Of a stretch of 64,000 bases of DNA, positions 1 to 48,069 are shown in pieces. The notes below the pieces were generated by a model, which saw only the letters and a list, made by a program, of their open reading frames with translations, was not told where the DNA came from and made no database searches. Position numbers and translations under genes: made by a program. This DNA comes from Doris montereyensis. Taxonomy: Eukaryota > Mollusca > Gastropoda > Nudibranchia > Dorididae. Within the stretch, counting starts at the first letter, position 1. The number at the start of each line of letters is the position of its first letter. The stretch covers positions 134,425 to 198,424 of the forward strand of contig JAXRKP010000114.1 in NCBI GenBank assembly GCA_037039925.1, in the 5' to 3' direction.

Positions 1-490
1 AACTGGTATATGGGACAGACATTTTAACACGACTATCGTCCCACTCAAATCATGTGCAAATGGGTATATGGGACAAACATTTACCAAATCATAAACTTGT
101 CCCACTCAAATCATGTGCAAATGGGTATATGGGACAGACATTTACACATATTGTCCCACTCAAATCATGTGCAAATGGGTATATGGGACAGACATTTAAC
201 ACGTATCGTCCCACTCAAATCATGTGCAAATGGGTATATGGGACAGACATTTACCACATATTGTCCCACTCAAATCATGTGCAAATGGGTATATGGGACA
301 GACATTTAACACTTATCGTCCCACTCAAATCATGTGCAAATGGGTATATGGGACAGACATTTAACACTTATCGACAAAATGTGCAAATGGGTATATGGGA
401 CAAACATTGCATATGGATATATAGGACAGACATTGCAAATGGGTATCTGGACAGACATATAACACTTATCGTCCCACTCAAATCATTTTG
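1..490. repeat. 55-bp minisatellite array, open at the left window edge
   Basis: Eight or so copies of a roughly 55-bp unit, recognisable by GGGTATATGGGACAGACATT and CCCACTCAAATCATGTGCAA. The last two copies (370-460) are shortened and diverged. The array runs off the window start. Overlapping open frames of 85 and 153 codons here are by-products of the repeat and not genes. Confidence 0.95.
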
Positions 491-1470
491 TTGGTGCAGC
501 ACGAAAGGCGAGTAAATCTAGTTCACCACTTTTCCCATGAGAGACAAAAAATTGATTAAAACTTATCTAGACAGTGTTCGCCCTGAAAAGAATACTAATT
601 ATCATAATCTATACTTTGACTTAATTGATATTGACATTATTGAAAAATATCAGTCTGAAAGAGAAATATTGGACATGAGTGTTTTTCATGGTAAATTTTG
701 TCACTAACTTTTGCGTTGTTCGTGCCGGCTAGACTTGAGTGGTTTTCATGCTAATTTTTATCGCTGAGGGTACTGACTTACGTGTTTTTCGTGCCAGTTA
801 GATTTGTTGTGTTTTTTACAGGCATTGTGACTAAAGATAAAAGTGATTTATCAAAGATTTTTATTGTGGTAAATAGTCGTCTTAGCCATGCCCTTTTGAT
901 TCTAATTTCTATGTTACAGTTGAAAAAGGGAAACATTTAAAAAATACAGAAGAAAACTGTACCACATCTAGCCTTGGACAGAAACACCAGGAGACGTTTG
1001 GAACAAATTTTGTGTTTCATTGAGATAAACATAATACCATTACGTTGATTAAAGAAAATAGCCTGAACGAATTGGGGTCAGCAAGCAAGGCGGGTACAAA
1101 CATAAAGAAACTAAGGTCAAATGTTTAAATCATCCGAAAGTAGTATTAAAATTTTTATAACCAAACTTCAATGACACATAAAACAAAAATCAATTTATAC
1201 CAACTCTATGAAGGTATAAAAGAAAAAGAAAAAGACTTAAAACTGTTGTCAAATCTCTGGCAAATTAATGTTGTTATGCATCATAAAAGCATAACAATCA
1301 ATCGGAATTACTGATTAGAGACTTTGCAGATCTTTTTATTTGGATTCTTCTATCTTGAATTGGTTAAAATAAGGATGCGACAGTTCTTTGGTAGCAGATT
1401 CCTTCTTTTATTGGAATTGAAGCCCATTGACCATTCTCAGACAAATCAAGCTGACAGCAAAGTCTTGCCC
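491..1470. other. AT-rich non-coding stretch, nothing recognised
   Basis: No conserved exon, splice-flanked reading frame or clear repeat unit was recognised. It presumably lies in the PIK3C2 intron upstream of the first visible exon. A short near-duplication (GAGT GTTTTTCATG at about 680 and 735) is the only local structure seen. Confidence 0.5.
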
Positions 1471-1806
1471 ATGGGATCACACAACTCACGAATGTCAGCA
1501 ACTAATGTCTCACCTCCATGACTACCAGTGGGGTCGTACAACAACTCACCAATGTCAACAACTGATATCTTATCGGCATAGCTACCAGTTCAGGAACTGA
1601 TATCTTATGGGCATAGTTACCAGTGGGTTCATACAACACACCAATGTAAGCAACTGATATCTTATCAGCATAGCTACCAGTGGGTTCATATAACAAGTCA
1701 CCAATGGCTTCAATGTCAGCAACTGATATCTTATCAGCATAGCTACCAGTGGGCTCATACAACAACCCACCAATGTCAGCAACTGATATCTTATCGGCAT
1801 AGCTAC
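1471..1806. repeat. 60-bp minisatellite just upstream of exon at 1841
   Basis: About five copies of a ~60-bp unit marked by ACTGATATCTTATCGGCATA and GCTACCAGTGGGTTCATACA, with indels between copies. It ends about 35 bp before the first recognised PIK3C2 exon, next to the pyrimidine-rich tract of that acceptor. Open frames on the - strand here are repeat artefacts. Confidence 0.9.
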
Positions 1807-1840
1807 CAGTGTGTTTTGTTTTTGTTTTACTTTTTCTTAG

Positions 1841-36220
<34,380 letters not shown>

Positions 36221-36239
36221 CATGTGAATCTGTGAAGAA

Positions 36240-36720
36240 GGAAACTTGTACATGTGATGATGCTGTATACGTTGACAATTATACATGTGATAATGATGTA
36301 TACCTTGATAATTATACATGTGATAATGATGTATACCTTGATAATTATACATGTGATGATGCTGTATACCTTGGCAATTATACATGTGATGATGTATACA
36401 CTGACAATTATACATGTGGTAATGATGTATACCTTGATAATTATACATGTGATAATGATGTATACCTTGATAATTATACATGTGATGATGCTGTATACCT
36501 TTTGCAATTATACATGTGATGATGCTGTATACCTTGACAATTATACATATGATGATGCTGTATACTTTGGCAATTATACATGTGATGATGTATTCACTGA
36601 CAATTATACATGTGGTGATGCTGTATACCTTGACAATTATACATGTGATGATGTATACACTGACAATTATACATGTGATGATGACGTATACATTGACAAT
36701 TATACATGTGAAGATGGGAT
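36240..36720. repeat. 30-33-bp array starting 20 bp after the PIK3C2 stop
   Basis: About 15 copies of ATTATACATGTGATGATG, CTGTATACCTTGACA and variants (AATGATGTATACCTTGATA). Some variants alternate in pairs, giving a higher-order period near 60-120 bp. If the mRNA extends past the stop, this lies in its 3' UTR. Long frames on both strands (131-206 codons) are artefacts. Confidence 0.93.
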
Positions 36721-36834
36721 CAGTAAAACTGTGTTTGACGTTGTGCAATTAAGACAATGAAATGTGTTAGAAGAGGATCAGACACTTAAATATGTCACTG
36801 TGCCAAATGACAATTTCATGTGATATCAATAGGA

Positions 36835-37535
36835 TCAGTAACATTATATGTGATGTTGTGGACAGTTATATGATGTATACCTTGACAATTAATAAGATCC
36901 TTAACACTAGGTGTAATGCTGATGTATACAGTGATAATTAGCATGTGATAACGAGTTTGGTAACGCTGGGATCTGCGATGTTGTACGCAGTAACAATTAC
37001 AACTGGAATAATAAGATTAGTAACACTGTATGTGATACTGTACAAAGTAACAAATATATGTGTGATAACAATAGGATCCATATATATGTTAACACTGTTA
37101 TGTGATGAACTTAACACAGTGACAATTACATGTGTGATAACAATAGGATCCATAATACTGAATTAACACTATGTTATGTGATGCTGTGCCCAGTGACAAT
37201 TATATGTGTGATAACAAGAGGATCCATAATACTGTTAACACTATGTTATGTGATGCTGTGCAATTACAGTGACAATTACATGTGTGATAACAATAGGATC
37301 CATAATACTGTTAAAACTATGTTATGTGATGCTGTGCCCAGTGACAATTACATGTGTGATAACAATAGGATCCATAATACTGTTAACACTATGTTATGTG
37401 ATGCTGTGCCCAGTGACAATTACATGTGTGATAACAATAGGATCCATAATACTGTTAAAACTATGTTATGATGCTGTGCACAGTGACAATTACATGTGTG
37501 ATAACAAGAGGATCAGTAACGCTGTTTGGAAAGTT
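36835..37535. repeat. ~72-bp array related to the preceding one
   Basis: Copies of a unit with GTGACAATTACATGTGTGAT, AACAATAGGATCCATAATAC and ACACTATGTTATGTGATGCT. It is well ordered at 37110-37500 (about six copies), and diverged at 36835-37100. The ACAATTAYACATGTG core is shared with the array at 36240-36720. Confidence 0.93.
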
Positions 37536-37989
37536 GTGAATAGTTATCGGATATTTTTATGTGTGATACTAAGATCCTTAATACTAGGTGTAATGCTGCA
37601 CACAGTAAATAGTATCATGTGATAATATGTTCAGTAACTCTAAATGTGACACTATGCACATTGACGATTTTACGAGTGATAATATGAAGAACAACAACTT
37701 TATTTGATATGATATGTTTTTATCCTCTTGACAGAATTTTGATGCTCATCCTGTTAAAGAAATCTACATACATGTAATACATTGTGCATAATAATTTGGT
37801 TCTTTGCTAATTTTTAATGTGTTGAAATTATAATGATCTTACACTTACAGATGAAATGCTATTTGTTTACATATACTGTATAAATACTGTATTCTCTCCC
37901 TGTCTGTCACTCCCCCACAACTTCCACCTTCTTCAAAACCGTGACCATCAGGTCACGTGACCATCAGGTCACGTTATTACTTTTACTAC
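37536..37989. other. Unique AT-rich sequence after the gene
   Basis: No gene, array or mobile element recognised. A poly(A) signal that can be tied to PIK3C2 was not found. Confidence 0.5.
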
Positions 37990-38175
37990 ATTATTGGGAA
38001 AGACACTTAACTCACATTTTCCCACTCTAGCCAGATGTAAATGGGTACAAGCACTAGCTTGGGAGTAAAATCTGCGTCAGACTAACATCCTGTCCAGGAG
38101 ATTATTATTATCACCTGTTTCGCCCACGCTACAGAAACTGGGATACGATCTGGCTCTATGGCCGTGGAAAGAACT
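37990..38175 (+). mobile_element. SINE family 2 copy, head missing
   Basis: TTGGGAAAGACACTTAACTC, GGGTACAAGCACTAGCTTGG, GCGTCAGACTAACATCCTGT and GGATACGATCTGGCTCTATG follow the family-2 body. The tRNA-like head is absent. Confidence 0.8.
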
Positions 38176-38324
38176 TTACTGTTTTTATTTTAACTATCAC
38201 ACACCCAGCAGGATATTACATTTAACGCAATAAAGTCGGCATTGAAGGGTCAATGAATGATCACCTAGTTGCCATTGTAGTGATGCAGTGAAAGTTGGAT
38301 CCAGATTTAAACCTGGCCAGTCTC

Positions 38325-38345
38325 AACAATCAATAATAATAATCA

Positions 38346-38398
<53 letters not shown>

Positions 38399-38405
38399 TG
38401 ATAAA
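38325..38405. repeat. (AAT)n microsatellite
   Basis: AATAATAATAATCAAATAAT and onward to GATGATAAAA. Confidence 0.95.
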
Positions 38406-40239
38406 ATCATGGCAGCAGTCTAAGAACCCGCCCCTTGGGAGATTGAAAATTGGGATGATAGACAGACTGGGGCAGTAAGCGGACTTCAAAGAAGATGACC
38501 CATACAAATAACAAAGTTTTTCAATTCAATCTAATTCTACCCAAACTGTCAATCATGCAAGAAACGTCTAGTGAGGGACAGGTCAGCCTAGCAAGGAACG
38601 GAACTTTAAGTAGCCAACGGCCATCCATTCCTACCTGTGGTTTTGTTAATTCTCCATGTTTCCATTCACACGCTCAATTTGACATTTTGAACTTTGCTTA
38701 AATTTCTGTCGTCTTCCATAAGTTTTTTGTGTAGGTCAAATGCTTTCCCCTGGCATTCCTAATCTCATTTTTATGTTCCAAATCTGTACATCCGGTTAAA
38801 TCATCAAATATGCAAACTCTTTAACTTATCGACAACAAACCACTTGAAGAAGTTAGGGTCAAAGGATTTTATACATTGCATATAAATAATTACTAGATGT
38901 GTTTCTTTTTGTTTAATGACTTGTTCTTGTAAGACGTTCATAATGAATATGGAACCTGTTATACTCCAGTTTCAGTTTTTTAAATAGACAGGTTGCTGTG
39001 ACTGATAACGGCACTGTCCAATGGGAGGATGCACAGGGCACTGCCGCTTTGTTTTGAATATTTATTTTTTCATAAGCACGATAACACAGATTATTTATAT
39101 CACTTTCAAATTTAATGCAAGTGAGAATGACAAACGATATGATAGGAGTGACTTTGAAAGAAGATGACGATTGACCTGTATAAACCTGTACAATCTTTTT
39201 TTTGTAAAATTTTGCGTTTTGTAGCAATTTAGAGGCACATTGTTGTGAAAATTAATGCTACTAAGGGCAACGCATGCTGAATCATTCATAGGTTTGATGT
39301 CAAAAGAACTTGTACTAATTAATTAGAAATGAAATGCTTTAATAAAGTTATGCGTATTGAAGATAAATGTTATTGTCATCAGATTATGTACCGATGTGTA
39401 TTTTTAAAACAAGTGTAATCGTAATGAAGCTGATGTCAGGATAGTTTTGGGTTTAATTGATCAAAGTGTGGTAGCAATCTGGTCATGGAGGTTAAACGCA
39501 TTACATTGAAGCTAAAGCTATCCAATTGACTTCTTCAGATTCTCCTTCATGCTTTAGTCTCAGATTGATTCATTCTGAAAGAAACATTCATCCATAGTTT
39601 AGGGTTTTTATATTTTTACAAATTCTGATTACGTTTTACTGAGGGTTCATTTTTTAACTTTCGGGCTTGTAAAAGTCAATGCTGCCATTAACTTACCATG
39701 TTATATTCTAACGCTGAATGTTTAAATGTATAAACGTGATTGATTCATTTGGAAAGAAAACATTCATCCATACCTCAGGGTTTTTATAATTTTACAAAAT
39801 CTGGATTCGTTTTACTGAGGGTTTATTATTTTTAACTTTACGGCACGTTTAAGTCAATGCTACCATTAACTTATCATGTTTTATACCAATGTTGAATGTA
39901 TAAAGTCCAAACAACAATTTGTACCCGCATATATCAAGTTACCTTTATTCGTAAACTATTAATGTCTGTGATAGCAATTTTGAACAGTGTTTTCAACATT
40001 TTTATTGTTTCGTATACATTTCACAAAAATTCCCACCAAATACTTGTCTTATGTTTATTACATGTGTAAAGACAAACAGTGAAGTAAGAGTCCATATGGA
40101 AAATATAATAAATGTAGGCCTGACAAAGATGTTAGACTTCCGTTCCATAGGGATGAAGACGAAATGAATAAAAGAAAAACAGAAAAATCATAGATCTAGA
40201 CATCAGTCAGAATTAAACCAGTGACCTTTGCATAAAGTG
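38406..40239. other. Unique sequence with one diverged 165-bp duplication
   Basis: No exon recognised. GAAACATTCATCCATAGTTT ... CAATGCTGCCATTAACTTAC (39580-39725) is repeated with about 15% differences as AACATTCATCCATACCTCAG ... CAATGCTACCATTAACTTAT (39760-39905). Frames at 38495-38701 and 38913-39227 lack family features. An AATAAA occurs at 39340. Confidence 0.55.
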
Positions 40240-40490
40240 GCATCGTGGGCCAAGTGGTTAGAGCTGCTGTACTTGGGACCAAGAGGTCCCAAGTTCGAAT
40301 ATTTGCAAAGTTAGTTCTCACGTTGTGTTCCTTGGGAAAGACATTTTCCCCTCAACCAAGCTGCAAAATGGGTACAAGAACTAATTTGGTAGTAAAACCT
40401 GCGTCAGACTAGTATCCTGTCCAGGAGGTTATTATTATCACCTGTTCCACTTCACGCAATAGAAGCCAGGATAAGCTCCGGCTTTATAAT
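40240..40490 (+). mobile_element. SINE family 2 full copy
   Basis: Head GCATCGTGGGCCAAGTGGTT and AAGTTCGAATATT (B-box-like), then TTCCTTGGGAAAGACATTTT, GGGTACAAGAACTAATTTGG, GCGTCAGACTAGTATCCTGT and GATAAGCTCCGGCTTTATAA. Confidence 0.83.
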
Positions 40491-40834
40491 ATTATACCGC
40501 CATACCGCCATTAAATCGGTCTGCCTTGTCTCCAGATGAACATCCAAAGTTTATGCCATTACCACATGGATTGCTCATCAGAGGACCTTTGAATTAACCG
40601 TATTCAAGTGTGTAACGTTGCATCATAACCTTGCTGCTGATTGCAAATTCATAACTGATGTGAATGTTTTGCTCATGTAGGATTCAGACTCTTTGAATAA
40701 CGACATAAATCATACTGTTTAATGTATAAAATTAATTGCACTGCTTGATTCACAACATTAATCTTTTGCTGTTTTAGACAGAAATAACTCAAATTTATCA
40801 TCATGTTTATACATGTACAGACTATGATTACTTT

Positions 40835-41717
<883 letters not shown>

Positions 41718-41757
41718 TATATCCCCACCTCAGGATTAAAAGTAATTTTCAAACACT

Positions 41758-41861
41758 ATTATTATTATTCATCTTCGCCATTGTTATTTTGATTAGCATC
41801 ATCATCATCATAATCATCATTATCATCATTATTATTATTACTAGTATAATTATTATTATTA

Positions 41862-41945
<84 letters not shown>

Positions 41946-42000
41946 TATTATTATAATTATTATAAATTATAATAATAGCATCTAAAACACATACATCGAA
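41758..42000. repeat. (ATT)n / (ATC)n microsatellite
   Basis: ATC/ATT mix at 41775-41840, then a nearly pure ATT run at 41850-41960. Confidence 0.95.
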
Positions 42001-42036
42001 AGGTAGAATGGGAGCTGATAAAGAAAGAAAGAAATT
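42001..42036 (+). mobile_element. 36-bp LINE 3' tail stub
   Basis: GGTAGAATGGGAGCTGATAA then AGAAAGAAAGAAA is the last ~35 bp of the LINE family seen as copies B to E, including its AAAG tail. It is the extreme of 5' truncation, or a fragment left by rearrangement within microsatellite DNA. Confidence 0.8.
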
Positions 42037-42404
42037 ATTATTATCACCATCATCATTATTCTGTTATTATTATTACATAGTTATGATATTTTATTATTTT
42101 TATTTACAAGTATGCTTTTTCTTGGTATATACCTACCTCCCTTGATAATCTAACTTTGGCATGTTGTTATTGTTCATGGCCATGCAATGTTTTCCTAAAT
42201 GTTCGGCAACAAATTTTACACAAACTGATGTGAACTAGCAATATTGTTTACGCACTATCGAGTTATGTTGATTTTAAAAATTATTATTATAACATAGAAC
42301 GAAGTTGATGCTTCCTCTATTGAAAGCAATTCAGATGTAATAGTGTTACTAAAACGATGAGATGTATTTCAGAATTTACGAAAGAAAGAAAGAAAAGCAC
42401 TAGA

Positions 42405-42620
42405 CTTGATGTTTTCAAACCTTCAATTGCAGACACCTGGAGTGGCGCTGGTAGGTTATAGGCTTGATGTTTTAAAACCTTCAATTGCAGACACCTGGCG
42501 AGTGGCGCTGGTAGGTTATAGGCTTGATGTTTTAAAACCTTCAATTGCAGACACCTGGCGAGTGGCGCTGGTAGGTTATAGGCTTGATGTTTTAAAACCT
42601 TCAGTTGCAGACACCATTGG
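42405..42620. repeat. ~61-bp repeat, 3.5 copies
   Basis: CTTGATGTTTTAAAACCTTC, AATTGCAGACACCTGGCGAG and TGGCGCTGGTAGGTTATAGG. The end runs into a family-5-like stretch (GGTAGGTTATGCTTCTTTCC, TTCATCATTTACACCAG), suggesting that the unit came from that SINE. Confidence 0.93.
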
Positions 42621-42691
42621 GGGATTCTGACAGTGGCACTGGTAGGTTATGCTTCTTTCCTTTCATCATTTACACCAGTTTTCTCTTTATT

Positions 42692-43023
42692 GGGGGACTC
42701 GGTAGTCCAGAGGCAAGGTGTCGGCCTCTTAACCAAAAGGTAGTGGGCTCCGAGTCTCACAACGTTGAAAATTTTTCAACTTATTTCAAGCAAAATATAC
42801 CCCCACCACCACCCCCCACACCCCCCCACCACCCCACCCCCCCCCCCCCCAGGTAGGTGGATCGACACTTAGTCGCATCGCAGATCACAACACTCTGTGC
42901 ATGTTAAAGATCCCCTGGCTGCTTACAGCGCAGTCCTGGCAAAATTAAAAATCCTACTAAAGACCCTGAGATCACCTTTGTTGTCGATTAGGATAAATGA
43001 AATCAAATCAAATCAAATCAAAT
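42692..43023 (+). mobile_element. SINE family 1 full copy
   Basis: GGGGACTCGGTAGTCCAGAG (A box TAGTCCAGAGG), CTTAACCAAAAGGTAGTG, then a C-rich expansion (42800-42850), GTAGGTGGATCGACACTTAG, GATCACAACACTCTGTGC, GACCCTGAGATCACCTTTGT and a tail of four AAATC units. Confidence 0.9.
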
Positions 43024-43454
43024 TCTTTTATTGACTCTCCCTAACATCGTCAAGGGTTGTGAAAATGTCAGTGGGGAAAAAAAACGCCTTTCATTGCCTC
43101 GTTTTGTATAGGATATTAGGAATATATTATGTACTTGCACTGTATATATTATACATGCATGATTCATCAGCATCTGGTTATCTTTGATTATATCATACCG
43201 TCCACAAAAAGCAACGCATACCATTATCTCAAAAACTTTAAAGTACAAAAAGGACAAAATCACGGAAATGAAATCGTCATACCTTGATTTAATGACTGCT
43301 ACAGAATAAGAGTAAAAAGAAATTGACTGAAAAGAGCCACTCACAATAACAAAACAAGACACTCGTATGAAATAGGAGCGACAAGTCGTAGAAAGCATTT
43401 TGTCACATAGAAATAGATTTAATATGCGTTTTTTGTGGACAGTATAGCGATCAA
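43024..43454. other. Unique sequence, nothing recognised
   Basis: A 126-codon - strand frame (43018-43398) has no recognised domain, and starts inside the SINE tail. I do not call it a gene. Confidence 0.4.
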
Positions 43455-44890
43455 GCGTAGACTCCTGACTTGTGAGATGCTCTACTGACTAAACTACTGA
43501 GTTGTAGTGATATGCTCTACTGACTAGACTACTGAATTGTAATGATATGCTCTACTGACTAGACTACTGAATTGACTGATATGACTGACTAGACTACTGA
43601 ATTGTAATGATATGCTCTACTGACTAGACTACTGAATTGTAGTGATATGCTCTACTGACTAGACTACTGAATTGTAATGATATGCTCTACTGACTAGACT
43701 ACTGAATTGTAATGATATGCTCCTACTGACTAGACTACTGAATTGAAATGATATGCTCTACTGACTAGACTACTGAATTGTAGTGAGTGGATGCTCTACT
43801 GACTAGACTACTGAATTGTAGTGATATGCTCTACTGACTAAACTACTGAATTGTAGTGATATGCTCTACTGACTAGACTACTGAATTGTAATGATATGCT
43901 CTACTGACTAGACTACTGAATTGAAATGATACGCTCTACTGACTAGACTACTGAATTGTAGTGAGATGCTCTACTGACTAGACTACTGAATTGTATGAGA
44001 TGTTTCACTGACTACACTACTGAATCGTAGTGAGATATTCTACTGACTAGAATACTGAATTGTAGTGAGATATTCTTACTGACTAGAATACTGAATTGTA
44101 GTGAGATATTCTACTGACTAGAATACTGAATTGTAGTGAGATATTCTACTGACTAGACTACTGAATGGTAATGATATGCTCTACTGACTAGACTACTGAA
44201 TGGCAATGATATGCTCTACTGACTAGACTACTGAATGGTAATGATATGCTCTACTGACTAGACTACTGAATTGTTGTGATATGCACTACTGACTAGACTA
44301 CTGAATTATAGCGATATGCTCTACTGACTAGACTACTGAATTGTTGTGATATGCTCTAGTGACTAGACTACTGAATTGTTGTGAGATATTCTACTGACTA
44401 GAATACTGAATTGTAGTGAGATATTCTACTGATTAGAATACTGAATTGTTGTGAGATATTCTCTACTGACTACACTACTGAATCGTAGTAAGATATTCAC
44501 TGACTAGAATACTGAATTGAAGTGAGATATTCTACTGATTAGACTACTGAATTGTAGTGAGATATTCTACTGACTAGAATACTGAATTGTAGTGAGATAT
44601 TCTACTGACTAGAATTAGACTACTGAATTGTATTGAGATGCTCTACTGACTAGAATTAGACTACTGAATTGTAGTGAGATGCTCTACTGACTAGAATTAG
44701 ACTACTGAATTGTAGTGAGATGCTCTACTGACTAGAATTAGACTACTGAATTGTAGTGAGATGCTCTACTGACTAGAATTAGACTACTGAATTGTAGTGA
44801 GATGCTCTACTGAATAGACTACTGAATTGTAATGAAATGCTCTACTGACAAGAATACTGAATTGTAGTGAGATATTCCACTGACTAGACT
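43455..44890. repeat. 35-bp satellite, ~40 copies
   Basis: Unit GATATGCTCTACTGACTAGA then CTACTGAATTGTAGT. Variants are regional: GATATGCTC on the left, GAGATATTC at 44030-44620 and a 41-bp version with an added AATTAGA at 44610-44800. No open frame survives. Confidence 0.97.
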
Positions 44891-44894
44891 ACTG

Positions 44895-45230
44895 ACACCC
44901 TGATAAGCAATATTATGTAAAAGTGATGCTTACTAGTGAAACCGTAGTGTTGTGAGTTTGTAATCATGACGACATTGGTTAAAACCCCTGGCTGACCCAG
45001 GTATTTTTTTCACAGTGTTGTAATCTTAGGAAAGGCACATGTACGTCACTCTGCTTTCATCATTTGTGTGAATGAGTATCCAACGATAGATAGAGAAATT
45101 TGGTATGAAATTCCTAACAGGATCTTGAAAGAAATGGCAGGGTGGGGATAAATGATGAACAGTCAGTGAGCCTGTATTTGTTTGGGGATACCCACTATAA
45201 CCCCATCGGATCGTTATCTTCAGAAGTGTG
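44895..45230 (+). mobile_element. SINE family 4 copy (best preserved)
   Basis: GTGATGCTTACTAGTGAAAC, TTTGTAATCATGACGACATT, ATGAGTATCCAACGATAGAT and GGGATAAATGATGAACAGTC. It defines the family used to call 3165, 3835 and 27225. It sits exactly between two satellites. Confidence 0.7.
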
Positions 45231-45384
45231 ATATTTTATGTGCCAGAATTAGCAATACTATTTACCGGTACTGTTACATGTATATCTACAATATTTCTTT
45301 ATGTACCAGAATTAACAATAATATTTACTATTTTTATTAAACAAACCATATGTGACCTACAGACATACCTGTGCTGATGTAGTG

Positions 45385-47165
45385 TTATTCCCTTTTGTTA
45401 TCGGTCGTACTGGACTGGTTTGACTTGTAGTGTTATTTCCTTTGTTATTGCTTGTACTGTACTGGTTTGACTTGTAGTGTTATTCCCCTTGTTATCGCTT
45501 GTACTGTACTGGTTTGACTTGTAGTGTTATTCCCTTTGTTATCGCTGCCCTGTACTGGTTTGACTTGTAGTGTTATTCCTCTTTGTTATCGCTTTGTACT
45601 GTACTGGTTTGACTTGTAGTGTTATTCCCTTTTGTTATTGCTTGTACTGTACTGGTTTGACTTGTAGTGTTATTCCCTTGTTATCGCTTGTACTGTACTG
45701 GTTTGACTTGTAGTGTTATTCCCCTTTGTTATTGCTTGCACTGTACTGGTTTGACTTGTTTTGTTATTGCTTTTGTATCGCTGGGTACTGGTTTGAAGTG
45801 TTATTCCTTGTTATTGCTTGTACTGTCCTGGTTTGTTATCATTCTTGTGTTCTGACTGGTTTGACTTGTAGTGTTATTCCCTTTTGTTATTGCTTGTACT
45901 GTACTGGTTTGACTTGTTTTGTTATTGCTTGTACTGGACTGGTTTGAATTGTAGTGTTATTCCCCTTGTTATCACTTGTGTTGGACTGGTTTGACTTGTA
46001 GTGTTATTCCCTTGTTATTCCTTTTGTTGTTTTGTTACTTGACTGGACTTTTGAATTGTAGTGTTATTCCCTTTGTTATACTTGTGTTGGACTGGTTTGA
46101 CTTGTACTGATTCTTGTACTTGTTTGGACTTGTGTTATTCCCCTTTGTTATAGCTCGTACTGTACTGATTTGACTTGTAGTGTTAGTTATCGCTTGTGTT
46201 GGACTGGTTTGACTTGTAGTTTTTTTTCCTTGTTATCACTTGTACGGTACTGGTTTGACTTGTAGTGTTATTCCCCTTTGTTATCACTTGTACTGTACTG
46301 GTTTGACTTGTAGTGTTATTCCCTTTTGTTATCACTTGTACTGTACTGGTTTGACTTGTAGTGTTATTCCCTTTGTTATCACTTGTACTGTACTGGTTTG
46401 ACTTGTAGTATTATTCCCCCTTTGTTATCACTTGTACTGTACTGGTTTGACTTGTAGTGGTATTCCCTTTGTTATCGGTTGTGCTGGACTGGTTTCACTT
46501 GTAGTGTTATTCCCTGTAGTTATCATCATCACATCATCGAAAGCGTGTGAAATCTGCGAGCTCCCCAGGGACCCCATGGCAGTAAATATTTTTTTGTTAT
46601 TCCCTTTGTTATCACCTATACTGGACTGGTTTGACTTCTAGTGGTATTCCCTTCTGTTATCGCTTGTGGTGGACTGGTTTGACTTGATGGACTGGTTTGA
46701 CTTGTAGTGATATTCCCTTCTGTTATCGCTTGTGGTGGACTGGTTTGACTTGTAGTGTTATTCCTTCTGTTATCGCTTGTGGTGGACTGGTTTTGACTTG
46801 TAGTGTTATTCCCCTTGTTATCACTTGTACGGTACTGGTTTTACTTGTAGTGTTATTCCCTTTTGTTATCACTTGTGTTGGACTGGTTTGACTTGTAGTG
46901 TTATTCCCCCTGTTATCCCTTGTACTGGACTGGTTTGACTTGTAGTGTTATTCCCCTTTGTTATCCCTTGTTGGATGGTTTGACTTGTAGTGTTATTCCC
47001 CTTTGTTATCCCTGGGACTGGTTTGACTTGTAGTGTTATTCCCTTTGTTATCCCTTGTACTGGACTGGTTTGACTTGTAGTGTTATTCCCTTTGTTATCC
47101 CTTGTACTGGACTGGTTTGACTTGTAGTGTTATTCCCTTTGTTATAGCTTGTACTGTACTGGTTT
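45385..47165. repeat. 47-bp satellite, ~36 copies
   Basis: Unit GTACTGTACTGGTTTGACTT, GTAGTGTTATTCCCTTTGTT and ATCGCTT. Three sub-variants (ATCGCTTG, ATCACTTG, ATCCCTTG) occupy successive blocks. Copies at 45980-46140 and 46515-46610 are disrupted by unrelated insertions. Confidence 0.97.
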
Positions 47166-47306
47166 CTGCATTGTTTCTGGCAGTGCATGATGTGTGTACA
47201 TAATACATACATCAAGTACCATCAGAAACAATACATTCCATTATCATCCAAAATACCAACAAGGACAAAATGTGTGCATTGTGTATTTCTGTTCTTGCAT
47301 TGCTAG

Positions 47307-47522
<216 letters not shown>

Positions 47523-47619
47523 GTTTATGCCGATTTCAATAGCGTGAAGTCGAAAAGATGATACACGGATTATGGTTTCTTGGACATGACTTAGTTGTGT
47601 ATTTTACTCATGTGCTGGT

Positions 47620-47850
47620 TCATGTTTGCACCCCAGCTAAAGTGGGGTAGAAGTGAGGTACCTGTTTCGTGTCTTTCCAAAAGAACGCAATGTGGGAACA
47701 ACTAGTATTGCCAGTATTCGAGCCCAGGACCTTCACATACCTTATAATAATACTGTACGAAGGAGTGAAGTCATATTTATCCCTTATTGTCATATTTCGC
47801 CTTCAGATACATTGTATGTCAGCCTAACCTCTCGGCCACCGATGGATGTG
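47620..47850 (-). mobile_element. SINE family 2 copy, reverse, diverged
   Basis: On the + strand: TTTGCACCCCAGCTAAAGTG, GTGTCTTTCCAAAAGAACGC, GTATTCGAGCCCAGGACCTT and CTCTCGGCCACCGATGG, the reverse of the family-2 head and B box. Confidence 0.7.
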
Positions 47851-47929
47851 GGAAAAATAGAATTCAATGACCTTCCGATAAACTTTGAACATAATCTGTC
47901 TGGGGAATGATTGGCGGGAAAACTGATAT

Positions 47930-48020
47930 TACTGATTCAATTCAATTTATTTCAATGCAAGTGAATTCATTATTTCAATTCGATTCAATTCAATTCAAGT
48001 CAAATGAATTCATGTCAATA
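47930..48020. repeat. (AATTC)n degenerate simple repeat
   Basis: TTCAATTCAATTTATTTC and CAATTCGATTCAATTCAATT, likely a degraded pentanucleotide tail. A similar short run is at 53485-53505. Confidence 0.8.
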
Positions 48021-48069
48021 AACTCTACTGTCCTCGTAAAGGCTATTCATCTTTGTGCCAACGATGTAT

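Noticed and set aside
38229..38234. AATAAA as the PIK3C2 poly(A) signal
   Set aside because: It is 2 kb after the stop, beyond repeat arrays and next to a SINE copy; without RNA data it cannot be tied to the gene.
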